This document shows positions 7,655 to 15,407 of a stretch of DNA of 39,258 nt, one piece after another. Location: the NCBI GenBank assembly GCA_027067555.1, contig JAMOVU010000074.1, positions 1-39,258 on the forward strand. The letters run 5' to 3'. The notes beneath the pieces were generated by a model. That model was not told where the DNA came from, searched no databases, and saw only the letters and a list, made by a program, of their open reading frames with translations. A program made the translations under genes and the position numbers. Source of the stretch: Candidatus Aminicenantota bacterium (GTDB lineage Bacteria; Acidobacteriota; Aminicenantia; JAMOAD01). Numbering within the stretch: the stretch's first letter is position 1; each line of letters begins with the position of its first letter.

Positions 7655-8839
7655 ATGGCAATACAAAAGTTAGTAGAAGGAGTATTTTCAGTAGGTGTGG
7701 TGGATTGGGATAGAAGACTGTTCGATGAATTAATTCCCCTTCCTGATGGAACAAGTTATAATTCCTATCTTGTTATTGGAAAGGAAAAAACAGCTTTAGT
7801 GGATACGGTTGACCCTGAAAAAAGCAAGGAGCTTATTGATAATCTTAAAAGACTTAAAGTGGAAAAGCTTGATTATATTATAGCTAACCATGCTGAACAG
7901 GATCATTCTGGTACAATCCCCGAACTCTTGGAAATTTATCCGGAAGCAAAGGTTGTGACAAATCCTAAATGTAAAGGTTTTTTAATTGATCTTTTGCACA
8001 TTTCTGAGGATAGGTTTATTGAGATAGAGAATGAAGGGACACTTTCTCTTGGGGGGAGGACTTTTGAATTTATCTATACCCCCTGGGTTCACTGGCCTGA
8101 GACAATGTCTACATATCTTATTGAGGATAAAATTCTTTTTTCGTGTGATTTTTTTGGTTCTCATAGAGCGACTTCAAGCCTTTTTGTACAGGATGAATAT
8201 AAAGTGATAGAAGATGCAAAGAGGTATTATGCTGAGATTATGATGCCTTTTAGAAACCATATAAGAAAGAACATTGATAAGATTTCTTTAAAGGAGATAA
8301 AATATATAGCACCGAGTCATGGTCCGGTTTACAATAATCCTGATATAATAATCACTGCTTATAAGGAGTGGATATCTGAAGAGGTAAAAAATCAAATTCT
8401 AATTCCTTATGTTTCAATGCATGGAAGTACGGATGCAATTGTAATGAAACTTGTGGAAATTTTCACTGAAAATGGAATTGAGGTAATGCCTTTTAATCTT
8501 ACAAAGACAGATGTTGGACAGCTTGCTATGGCTTTAGTTGATGCGGCAACTCTTATTATAGGAACTCCCACAGTGCTTGGTGGCCCTCATCCATCTGTTG
8601 TATACGCTGCTTATCTTGTAAATGCTCTCAGGCCAAAACTAAAAATGGCTTCAATTGTAGGATCTCTCGGCTGGGGAGGAAAAACAGTGGATATTCTTAC
8701 GACCATTATGAAGAATCTTAAGGTTGACTTTGTGGAGCCTCTTTTAATAAAAGGTTTGCCAAAAAAAGATGATGGAGAAAAGATAAGAGAATTTGCAAAT
8801 ATAATAATTGAAAAACATAAAAATATGTTTAAATTTTAA
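7655..8839 (+). CDS. Flavodiiron protein (A-type, FprA/ROO)
   Basis: A 394-residue soluble oxygen or NO reductase made of two domains. The N-terminal metallo-beta-lactamase-like domain (1 to about 250) carries the diiron ligands HAEQDH, a His in WVHWPE, an Asp in FSCDFFGSH and a His in APSHGP. The C-terminal flavodoxin domain (about 252-394) has SMHGSTDAIV for FMN phosphate and GSLGWGGK near the isoalloxazine site. It reduces oxygen to water with electrons from rubredoxin, matching the rubredoxin gene at the head of the operon. There is no extra rubredoxin or flavin-reductase domain, so this is the minimal class A form. Confidence 0.95.
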   Translation: MAIQKLVEGVFSVGVVDWDRRLFDELIPLPDGTSYNSYLVIGKEKTALVDTVDPEKSKELIDNLKRLKVEKLDYIIANHAEQDHSGTIPELLEIYPEAKVVTNPKCKGFLIDLLHISEDRFIEIENEGTLSLGGRTFEFIYTPWVHWPETMSTYLIEDKILFSCDFFGSHRATSSLFVQDEYKVIEDAKRYYAEIMMPFRNHIRKNIDKISLKEIKYIAPSHGPVYNNPDIIITAYKEWISEEVKNQILIPYVSMHGSTDAIVMKLVEIFTENGIEVMPFNLTKTDVGQLAMALVDAATLIIGTPTVLGGPHPSVVYAAYLVNALRPKLKMASIVGSLGWGGKTVDILTTIMKNLKVDFVEPLLIKGLPKKDDGEKIREFANIIIEKHKNMFKF

Positions 8840-8850
8840 AGGAGGATAAA

Positions 8851-9231
8851 ATGAATATAGGAAATTTGTTTCAAACGGGTGATTGGAAAAATGAGAAGCA
8901 TTCACCGGTTATTGAAATCTTAGAAAAGGGAGAAAAAATTAAGGTTAGGGTTAGTGTTGGAAAGGAAATTCCGCATCCTAACACAACAGAGCACCACATA
9001 AGCTGGATTGAAGTTTATTTTTTACCTGAGGGAGAAAAATTTACCTATCATTTGGGAAGATTTGACTTTTCAGCACATGGTGCCTCCTCTCAGGGACCAA
9101 ATACGAGCTCTGTTTATACTGAGCCTGATGTTACCTTTTATTTTAAAACATCAAAACCTGGCAAACTTTTTGCATCTTCTTTTTGCAATATTCATGGGCT
9201 TTGGTCAAATTCCATTGACCTTGAATTATAG
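8851..9231 (+). CDS. sor: Superoxide reductase (1Fe, neelaredoxin type)
   Basis: A 126-residue superoxide reductase that converts superoxide to hydrogen peroxide without making oxygen. The Fe(His)4(Cys) centre can be placed by analogy with the Pyrococcus enzyme: His17 (EKHSP), His42 and His48 (IPHPNTTEHH), Cys112 and His115 (FCNIHG). The catalytic Lys in EKHSP is at 16. It lacks the N-terminal desulforedoxin iron domain, so it is the one-iron form and needs an external donor, probably the operon rubredoxin. AAGGAGG precedes the ATG. The rubrerythrin gene starts 5 bases after its stop. Confidence 0.95.
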   Translation: MNIGNLFQTGDWKNEKHSPVIEILEKGEKIKVRVSVGKEIPHPNTTEHHISWIEVYFLPEGEKFTYHLGRFDFSAHGASSQGPNTSSVYTEPDVTFYFKTSKPGKLFASSFCNIHGLWSNSIDLEL

Positions 9232-9235
9232 AACA

Positions 9236-9727
9236 ATGGATTACAGTAAGTATTCAGTTAAAGATTGTTTGTTCACAGCAATTAAAAGCGAAATTGAAGC
9301 AAAAGCTGTTTATGAATCATTAGCAAAGCAGGTAAATAATATGATGCTAAAGGACAGATTGCTCTTCCTTGCCGGAGAAGAGGTAAAACACAGAGAATAT
9401 TTCGAAGCCCTATTTAAAAAACTATTTCCGGGAGAAGAACTCATTCTTCCAGAAAAAAGCCCAGTGCCTTTGCCGGAAATAGAAATCAACAAAGAGAATG
9501 TTTTTTTAAGTGAAGTTTTTGGGAAAGCTATGGAAGCGGAGATGGCAGCTTTTGATTTTTATATGCAGCTTTCTAAAAAATTCGGAGATGATGAAACAAA
9601 AAAGATGCTTACTTACATTGCTTACATGGAGAAAGGACACTATAATCTTCTTGAGTTGGAGAGGCGAGCTATTGAAGAGGCTGAAGATTATGAAATAAAT
9701 TGGCCTATGACCCATGTTGGACCATAA
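9236..9727 (+). CDS. Rubrerythrin-like diiron protein without rubredoxin domain
   Basis: A 163-residue ferritin-like four-helix protein. Two halves each carry diiron ligands: SEIEAK (Glu19/21) and EEVKH (Glu49, His52), then EAEM and EKGH. There is no C-terminal rubredoxin domain, so this is the erythrin/sulerythrin-type layout, likely a peroxide reductase served by the separate rubredoxin. The product of superoxide reductase is peroxide, so the neighbouring gene supplies its substrate. The start is the ATG at 9236. A longer open frame from 9008 runs through the superoxide reductase gene in another frame and is not used. The ribosome site before the ATG is weak, suggesting translational coupling. 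Confidence 0.88.
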   Translation: MDYSKYSVKDCLFTAIKSEIEAKAVYESLAKQVNNMMLKDRLLFLAGEEVKHREYFEALFKKLFPGEELILPEKSPVPLPEIEINKENVFLSEVFGKAMEAEMAAFDFYMQLSKKFGDDETKKMLTYIAYMEKGHYNLLELERRAIEEAEDYEINWPMTHVGP

Positions 9728-10076
9728 AATAAGGGGGGGATTTTTCCCCCTCTTTTTTCTTATCTTTTTTTTCGGCTTATCATTGTTGATAAGTGGTACT
9801 ATTTATGAGACAAAATATAAATATGATGCGAATGTTAAAGTGTATAGAACAAAATATAAGTATGAAGCTGATCTTATTGTTTATGTGTCAAGATATAAGT
9901 ATGAGGCTTCTAACAAAGATGAAATTTGGTACTATACGCCTTACAAATATGAAGCTGATGCAAAGGTTTATTTTACAAAATATAAGTATGAAGCTGATTT
10001 AATTGTCTATTTTACGAAATATAAATACGAAGCAAAGTGGGTTAAATCTTCAATGTACCGAAGTTTATTCAAGTAA
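9714..10076 (+). CDS. KYKYEA-repeat protein, DUF6150-like; start uncertain
   Basis: The frame encodes up to 120 residues. From about residue 33 it is six copies of a roughly 13-residue unit, consensus TKYKYEADLIVYF; the third is lengthened by NKDEIW and the last ends in AKWVKSSMYRS. This resembles short repeat proteins I recall as DUF6150, of unknown function. The first 28 residues form a hydrophobic stretch (FFPLFFLIFFFGLSLLIS) that could be a signal peptide, but it is encoded by the terminator stem and its T-tracts and may not be real coding. Other in-frame starts are TTG at 9783 or 9786; none has a ribosome site. It overlaps rubrerythrin by 14 bases and the opposing heptosyltransferase by 8. 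Confidence 0.6.
   Translation: MLDHKIRGGFFPLFFLIFFFGLSLLISGTIYETKYKYDANVKVYRTKYKYEADLIVYVSRYKYEASNKDEIWYYTPYKYEADAKVYFTKYKYEADLIVYFTKYKYEAKWVKSSMYRSLFK
9731..9758 (+). terminator. Rho-independent terminator after rubrerythrin
   Basis: A 10-bp stem, AAGGGGGGGA with TCCCCCTCTT (one G-U pair), loop TTTT, followed by a T-rich run. It closes the rubredoxin-to-rubrerythrin operon, yet lies inside the open frame of the following repeat protein. Confidence 0.85.
9810..10037 (+). repeat. Tandem about 39-bp coding repeats (KYKYEAD units)
   Basis: Six imperfect tandem units in the repeat protein; nucleotide identity is high in the AAATATAAGTATGAAGCTGA core. Units 2 and 5 (ending EADLIVY) are almost identical, as are units 1 and 4, so a three-unit block may have been duplicated. 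Confidence 0.75.
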
Positions 10077-11058
10077 GATTTAAAAGGGTTTTTGCTGTTT
10101 TTATTACTTCATCACTTTTAATTGAGTCCATACAAATCTTTTTTTCAAGAGGACATTCTCTGTATTTACACGGGGAGCAAGGAGCTTTGTGAAAAATTAT
10201 TTTGTGATTTTTGTTGAATGGATAAGTGGATGTTGGGATTGTTGGACCAAAGATTCCTATAACTGGTACTCCCAGAGCGTTAGCAAGGTGCATAAGCCCT
10301 GAGTCATTGGAAATAAGAATATCCATTCTTTCAATTAAAGCCATTGCCTCTCTTATTGCGGTTTTACCGCAAAGATTTATAGACTCTTCTGTGGATGCTT
10401 TTACACAATCATTATCATCTGTTTTGCTTCCAAAAATAAAAATTCTTGCTCCATATTGTTTTTCAAAATAGAGAGCAACCTTTTTAAATCTCTCAGGGAA
10501 CCATTTTTTTGAACTTCCGTAGGCAGCACCGGGGGAAATTCCAATATTTATGTCTTTTAATTTCCCTGAAAGAAAATTATCAGCCCATTCCTTTTCACTT
10601 TTTGAAGTAATCAGAGAAATTCTGTCAATATTTGTGTGAAGTAATCCAGCTGCTATTACCAGATTTTTGTAATAATTTGAAAAGTGTTCATTTGGATTAA
10701 ATTTTTTTTTGATCCTTTTTGTAAGAAAAATTCCTCTCCCCTCATTTAAGTAGCCTATGATTTCTTTTGAACCGGAAAAAGCCATAGAAAAAGCTGATCT
10801 GAAAGAATTTGGCAAAAGATAAGCCTTATCAATATTCTCTTTTTTTAGTTTTAAGTGAGCTTTTATTTCCGGAATTAACTTATTATTAAGTTTTATTATT
10901 TTTTTTATTCCATTGTAATTTTCGAAAATTTCAATGACTGGACTTCTTCCTATTAAGTAAATATCGCAGTTTTTAAAATTTTGTTTTATGGTTTCAATTG
11001 CCGGGATTGACATTACCGCATCCCCAATCCAGTTGGGGATGCGGATTAATATTTTCAT
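10069..11058 (-). CDS. Glycosyltransferase 9 (heptosyltransferase II-like)
   Basis: A 329-residue GT9 protein of usual length. It begins with the hallmark ILIRIPNWIGDAVMSIPAIE, and the C-terminal nucleotide-sugar domain has GISPGAAYGSSKKWF, then ISNDSGLMHLANALGVPVIGIFG. The GDAVMS loop and DSGLMH match enzymes that add ADP-heptose to the inner core of lipopolysaccharide. A Cys-rich tail (CSPCKYRECP) is common in WaaF-like relatives. Its ATG directly follows the stop of the upstream exported-protein gene. Another sugar or acceptor is possible, but the family placement is firm. Confidence 0.87.
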   Translation of the reverse strand: MKILIRIPNWIGDAVMSIPAIETIKQNFKNCDIYLIGRSPVIEIFENYNGIKKIIKLNNKLIPEIKAHLKLKKENIDKAYLLPNSFRSAFSMAFSGSKEIIGYLNEGRGIFLTKRIKKKFNPNEHFSNYYKNLVIAAGLLHTNIDRISLITSKSEKEWADNFLSGKLKDINIGISPGAAYGSSKKWFPERFKKVALYFEKQYGARIFIFGSKTDDNDCVKASTEESINLCGKTAIREAMALIERMDILISNDSGLMHLANALGVPVIGIFGPTIPTSTYPFNKNHKIIFHKAPCSPCKYRECPLEKKICMDSIKSDEVIKTAKTLLNLT

Positions 11059-11403
11059 TTATTGTTTTAACTCGAAATACCCCATTATTAGATTGTTATT
11101 GTGATAAATTTGAATTCTAAAATACTCCTTTCCTTTTAAAATTGCTTTTCTTACACCCTTAAAAGGTTTATTACATGGTTTTACAACAGCCATTTCCTTA
11201 AGTACAAAATTCCCTTTTTTATAAAGGTAAAAGTAGTAGTTTCCATCCTCTTCTTTAACTATAACTTTGTACATTCCTTTATTATGAGGGGTATCCTTTT
11301 GAATAAAGCTCGGGAAATAGATATATCCTAAATTCCTTTCATATGAGAAAAGAAAGAAGGTTAAAACAAAAACTAATATTATTAATAGTGCTATTTTCTT
11401 CAT
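11059..11403 (-). CDS. Small exported or membrane-anchored protein, unknown
   Basis: A 114-residue protein with a lysine-led hydrophobic N-terminus (KKIALLIILVFVLTFFLF), either an uncleaved signal anchor or a signal peptide. The rest is basic and beta-rich, with alternating hydrophobic strands (YYFYLYKKGNF, EYFRIQIYHNNNLIMGYFEL). It contains one Cys in VVKPCNKP. I do not recognise the family. It lies between ompA and the heptosyltransferase with 15- and 0-base gaps, so it is part of an envelope operon. The name is withheld. Confidence 0.6.
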   Translation of the reverse strand: MKKIALLIILVFVLTFFLFSYERNLGYIYFPSFIQKDTPHNKGMYKVIVKEEDGNYYFYLYKKGNFVLKEMAVVKPCNKPFKGVRKAILKGKEYFRIQIYHNNNLIMGYFELKQ

Positions 11404-11418
11404 TATTCTTGCCTCCTA

Positions 11419-12717
11419 TTACCCGTTTTTCTTTTTTATATGGGCCCTTCTATTAAATCTTCTGGTTTCTTCTGTACTGTTGTCAAAAGCAGGTCTCTCT
11501 TCACCGTAACTTATGATATCAATTCTTGAGGGATCAATTCCATTGCTTACCATAAAATCTTTTACAGCCTGAGCTCTTTTTTCACCAAGGGCAAGATTGT
11601 AAGCATTTGTTCCAATATTACAGGTGTGCCCTTCTATTATAATTTTAACATCCTTTCTCTCTTTAAGCTTTTCTACTTCTTTTAAAAGAATTGTCTTTGC
11701 TTCATCTGTGAGTTCATAGCTATCAAAAGCAAAATAAGTATCCTTAAAGATTAAGGGAGTTAACACAGGCTTTACAACCTCTTTTTTTACCTCTTTTTTA
11801 ATTACGGGCTTGGGTTCCTCTTTCTTTACGACTACTTTCTTTTTGATTTCTTCGGGAATTGATGTGTAAACAATTGAAATAGCTCCTCCCTGAGTGCTTG
11901 CCAATCCATCATTAAAGAGTAGATTCTTTTTATATGCGATGTTAACCTTTACCTTTTCGCTGAGCAGAAATTGGAAACCTACAGCAAGATCAAGATTATT
12001 CTTTTGCTCTGTATCAGAGTTTAGGTATCCTGTGTAATAAAGTTCTCCGATCGTATAAACTCTGTTTGCAATTCTTAATTTTCCACCTGCCCCTGCAAGA
12101 ATTTCGTCACTTATTATTTCTGTTCCTGTTGGAGTTACAAATGTAGAAAGGTTGGTATTCATAAAGTTCACATATTCGGTTTTATCAATTTTTCCATTAT
12201 GCTTGTAACCTACGTTCAAAGTTAAAATTCCGCTTTTTGTTTGGTTTGTTGAAAGAATAAGATTTCCACCGAAGGCTGGTTTTGTGGTGGTCGTTGCAGT
12301 CTCTTTTGAGGACAGAGGCATTTCAACAAAGCCCCTTATAGCAAAGTTTTTGGAAATTGAAAATTTGATACCAAAATCTGCATAACCGAGTCCTTCATAG
12401 AAAGGAGAATGAGCATATGGGGTGCCATTGTAATAAGTATCATTTAAATTGTCGGGGTCAACCCTTCTCCAAAAATTCAGCCTTGCTCCGATTTCTACTT
12501 TGTCGGAGAGTCCATATCCAAGACTGAGGTAAAAATCATTAATGTCAATATCCTGTTTTTCTCTGTCCAGGTTGTCAAGTCCGAGAGTTAAAATATAATT
12601 ACCTGATCCTATTGAGTTTGCGTAAAAAAGATGAAATAACCCTGAATTTCCATATTCCGAAGAAATTAAAGGTATTGCTAATAATAAGACTACAAATAAA
12701 ACAACACTTCTCCTCAT
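11419..12717 (-). CDS. OmpA-family outer membrane protein
   Basis: A 432-residue protein: a signal peptide (about 1-20), a large beta-barrel region (about 25-290) with many aromatic-rich strands, a Lys/Glu/Pro/Val linker (VVKKEEPKPVIKKEVKKE), and an OmpA-like peptidoglycan-binding domain at about 320-432. The last has YFAFDSYELTDEAK, IIIEGHTCNIGTNAYNLALG and RRAHIKK, including the Asp/Arg positions that hold diaminopimelate. It ties the outer membrane to the wall. The barrel is larger than the 8-strand E. coli OmpA and looks like a porin-type fusion. A good promoter lies upstream. Confidence 0.9.
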   Translation of the reverse strand: MRRSVVLFVVLLLAIPLISSEYGNSGLFHLFYANSIGSGNYILTLGLDNLDREKQDIDINDFYLSLGYGLSDKVEIGARLNFWRRVDPDNLNDTYYNGTPYAHSPFYEGLGYADFGIKFSISKNFAIRGFVEMPLSSKETATTTTKPAFGGNLILSTNQTKSGILTLNVGYKHNGKIDKTEYVNFMNTNLSTFVTPTGTEIISDEILAGAGGKLRIANRVYTIGELYYTGYLNSDTEQKNNLDLAVGFQFLLSEKVKVNIAYKKNLLFNDGLASTQGGAISIVYTSIPEEIKKKVVVKKEEPKPVIKKEVKKEVVKPVLTPLIFKDTYFAFDSYELTDEAKTILLKEVEKLKERKDVKIIIEGHTCNIGTNAYNLALGEKRAQAVKDFMVSNGIDPSRIDIISYGEERPAFDNSTEETRRFNRRAHIKKKNG

Positions 12718-12748
12718 CCTTCACCTCTTAATATTTTATTTCAAAAAA

Positions 12749-12777
12749 ATTATACTCCCTTTTTTTTATTTTTTCAA
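12749..12777 (-). promoter_or_regulatory. Sigma-70 promoter of the ompA operon
   Basis: Read on the minus strand: TTGAAA (12777-12772), a 17-base spacer, then a perfect TATAAT (12754-12749). The predicted transcription start is near 12742, about 25 bases before the ATG, with a GAGGTGAAGG ribosome region in between. Confidence 0.75.
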
Positions 12778-12873
12778 TATTAAATAATGATTAACACTAT
12801 TTTTAAGATATTGTTTGAAATTTTTTTAATTTTAAGTTAAATTTAATTATTATAATAATGTGGAGGGAAAAAT

Positions 12874-14745
12874 ATGAGTAATGGGGAAAAAGAATTTTCC
12901 TATGTTTCAACAGTGCATAATCCCGAACCTGACTACACAAAGCCACTTCTTAAACTTACCGATGAGCAAAGGAAACAACTTTACAAAAGATTAAAATTTC
13001 TTTATGGAAAGGAAAAAGCTGATGAGTATTTACCTGAGCTTGAAAGAATTTTGAAGGTGTACTATGCACATAAACCCGATGAATTAAAAGAGAGAGAAAA
13101 GAATTTTATTCCTGAAGAAAGGTTCACTCAAAAAGATATAATTTTAATTACTTATGGGGACTTAATTGTGGGAGGTGATGATAAGCCTTTAAAAGCGCTT
13201 GAAAAATTTTGTGATAGTTATCTGGAAGGAGAGATAAGTACGATACACATATTACCATTTTTCCCTTATTCTTCTGACAGAGGGTTTTCTGTAATTGATT
13301 TTACAACAGTGGATCCAAGACTGGGGACATGGGAGGATATAGAAGAACTTGAAAAAAAATATCAATTAATGTTTGATGGTGTTTTTAACCATGTTTCTTC
13401 AAAAAGCCGATGGTTTCAGGAATTTTTGAATGGAAATAAAAGATATCAGGAATATTTTATCTCCTTCAAATCGCCGGATGAAATAACACCTGAGCAGAGA
13501 AAATTAATTTTCAGACCACGAACTTCTGATATCCTTTCCAGATATCAATCAATAAATGGGCCTGTTTATGTTTGGACAACTTTTTCCAATGATCAGATAG
13601 ATTTGAATTATAAAAGCCCTGAAGTTTTGATGAGGGTAATCGAGATCCTTCTTTTTTATGTCAGACATGGAGCAAGTATAATAAGGTTGGATGCTGTTAC
13701 TTACCTCTGGGCTGAGCCGGGTACAAGTTGTATTCATCTTGATCAAACCCATGAGATTGTAAAACTTTTTAGAGATGTTTTTAAAATTGTTGCCCCCTGG
13801 GTTGCTCTAATAACAGAAACAAATGTTCCCCATAAGGAAAATATTTCATACTTTGGAAATGGCAATGATGAAGCTCAGATGGTATATAATTTTGCACTTC
13901 CTCCTTTGGTACTTTATACTTTTTACAAAGAGGATGCAACCGCAATAAGTGATTGGGCATCAGGATTAAAATTGAAATCAAAAACAAACACATTTTTTAA
14001 TTTTTTGGATTCCCATGATGGAATTGGCCTTATGGCAATAAAGGATATTTTGCCTAAAGAGGAAATAGATTTAATCATAGAGAGAGCAAAAAAACACGGA
14101 GGGATAATTTCTTACAGAGCTGTTGCTGGAGGTGGCAAAGAGCCTTATGAAATTAATATCACATGGTTTAGTGCTCTTAATGATGAGAATGATGAAACTG
14201 AGGATATAGCCTTTCAGGTTAAAAGATTTGTTGCATCAAGAGTCATAGCCATGGTTCTGGCAGGAGTTCCCGGTATTTATCTTCATAGTATGATAGGTAC
14301 TCAGAATGATATTCACGCTGTGTTGGAGACAAAATCGAACAGAGCTATTAACAGGACAGTGGTTTCCTATGAAGCTATAATGAATGCTTTAAAGGATCCT
14401 CTTTCGAAGGTATCAAGGATAAGTAGAGAGTTTGGAAGACTTGTTAAGATAAGAACAAAGGAAAGGGTTTTTCATCCTAATGGTGAACAGAGGATTATCA
14501 AACTTTCACCAAAGGTTTTTTCTGTTTTGAGAAAGTCTCCGGAAGGAGATGAAACTATACTTGCTCTTATTAATATTAGTAAGGAAATTTGCAAGCTTGA
14601 AATTCCTATCAGGGAGTACGGGGGAGAGAATTGGAAAGATTTGGTTAGTGAAATGGAGTGGATGGCGGATGAAGATGGAAAAATATATCTTAAGATCATG
14701 CCCTATGATGTGGTTTGGTTGAAAGAGATTAAACAACAGGCATAA
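12874..14745 (+). CDS. GH13_18 sugar phosphorylase (sucrose/glucosylglycerate type)
   Basis: A 623-residue alpha-amylase-family enzyme of the phosphorylase subgroup. Catalytic residues can be placed: nucleophile Asp273 (IIRLDAVTYLW), acid/base Glu315 (ALITETNVPH) and transition-state Asp382 (FLDSHDGIG). The FPYSSDRGFSVIDF and FDGVFNHVS segments agree with sucrose-phosphorylase relatives. At over 600 residues it is longer than classical sucrose phosphorylase (about 490) and nearer to glucosylglycerate or related phosphorylases. It would split a glucoside with phosphate, giving glucose 1-phosphate. Substrate is not decidable here. GGAGGG precedes the ATG. Confidence 0.85.
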   Translation: MSNGEKEFSYVSTVHNPEPDYTKPLLKLTDEQRKQLYKRLKFLYGKEKADEYLPELERILKVYYAHKPDELKEREKNFIPEERFTQKDIILITYGDLIVGGDDKPLKALEKFCDSYLEGEISTIHILPFFPYSSDRGFSVIDFTTVDPRLGTWEDIEELEKKYQLMFDGVFNHVSSKSRWFQEFLNGNKRYQEYFISFKSPDEITPEQRKLIFRPRTSDILSRYQSINGPVYVWTTFSNDQIDLNYKSPEVLMRVIEILLFYVRHGASIIRLDAVTYLWAEPGTSCIHLDQTHEIVKLFRDVFKIVAPWVALITETNVPHKENISYFGNGNDEAQMVYNFALPPLVLYTFYKEDATAISDWASGLKLKSKTNTFFNFLDSHDGIGLMAIKDILPKEEIDLIIERAKKHGGIISYRAVAGGGKEPYEINITWFSALNDENDETEDIAFQVKRFVASRVIAMVLAGVPGIYLHSMIGTQNDIHAVLETKSNRAINRTVVSYEAIMNALKDPLSKVSRISREFGRLVKIRTKERVFHPNGEQRIIKLSPKVFSVLRKSPEGDETILALINISKEICKLEIPIREYGGENWKDLVSEMEWMADEDGKIYLKIMPYDVVWLKEIKQQA

Positions 14746-15407
14746 TGCCAAAAAGTGTCCAGATATTTAATAAAATTTCAGATCATTATGAAAAATTTAA
14801 CTTTGTTTCGAGTCTTGGTATAGAAAAGTTTTGGAGGAAAAAATTAAAAAAATTTGTAGATGGAAAAAATAATCTTATTCTGGATTTAGGAACAGGGACA
14901 GGAGTTTTTACGGAGGAGATCAGGGATAGGGGAATTATAATAGGTATAGACCCATCTCTTAAAATGATTATGAGAGGTAGAGAAAAGAGAGAATTTATAA
15001 AGTTTGTCTTGGGGGTTGGAGAAAAACTACCTTTTAAAGATGAAAGTTTTAATTACATTGTATCTGCCTATGTTATGAGAAATCTCGATAGTGTTGAAAT
15101 AACTTTAAGTGAATCTTTGAGGGTTTTAAAACCCGGTGGTAAAATGATAATTTTGGAATTTTTTCCTCCCAAAAATATTTTTTTCAGGTTTTTTTACAAA
15201 TTTTATTTGGGAATAGTGATCCCATTTTTTTATAAAATTTTTTATGAAGACTCTTTACCTGTAAAGTATTTTTCAAACTCAATTTTTACTTTTATTAATG
15301 TTTCCGAGTTTTTGGGTTTGCTTAATAAAATCGGATTTGTTAAAATTAAAATTGTGAAAAATTTTTTCGGAATATCTTTTTATTTTTTTGGAGAGAAAAG
15401 TGGATAA
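14745..15407 (+). CDS. UbiE/MenG-like C-methyltransferase
   Basis: A 220-residue SAM-dependent methyltransferase. Motif I is LILDLGTGTGVF (about residues 45-56), then IGIDPSLKM, and the post-motif AYVMRNLDSVEITLSESLRVLKPGG is characteristic of UbiE/MenG, which methylate demethylmenaquinone. The N-terminal IFNKISDHYEKFNFVSSLG matches UbiE. Menaquinone would suit the bd oxidase and the membrane iron-sulfur proteins in this window. The start codon overlaps the previous stop (TAATG), so it is translated by coupling from an apparently unrelated sugar gene. Confidence 0.8.
   Translation: MPKSVQIFNKISDHYEKFNFVSSLGIEKFWRKKLKKFVDGKNNLILDLGTGTGVFTEEIRDRGIIIGIDPSLKMIMRGREKREFIKFVLGVGEKLPFKDESFNYIVSAYVMRNLDSVEITLSESLRVLKPGGKMIILEFFPPKNIFFRFFYKFYLGIVIPFFYKIFYEDSLPVKYFSNSIFTFINVSEFLGLLNKIGFVKIKIVKNFFGISFYFFGEKSG

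Noticed and set aside
9008-9235. N-terminal extension of the rubrerythrin frame
   Set aside because: It overlaps the superoxide reductase gene in another frame; the ATG at 9236 gives the normal family N-terminus.
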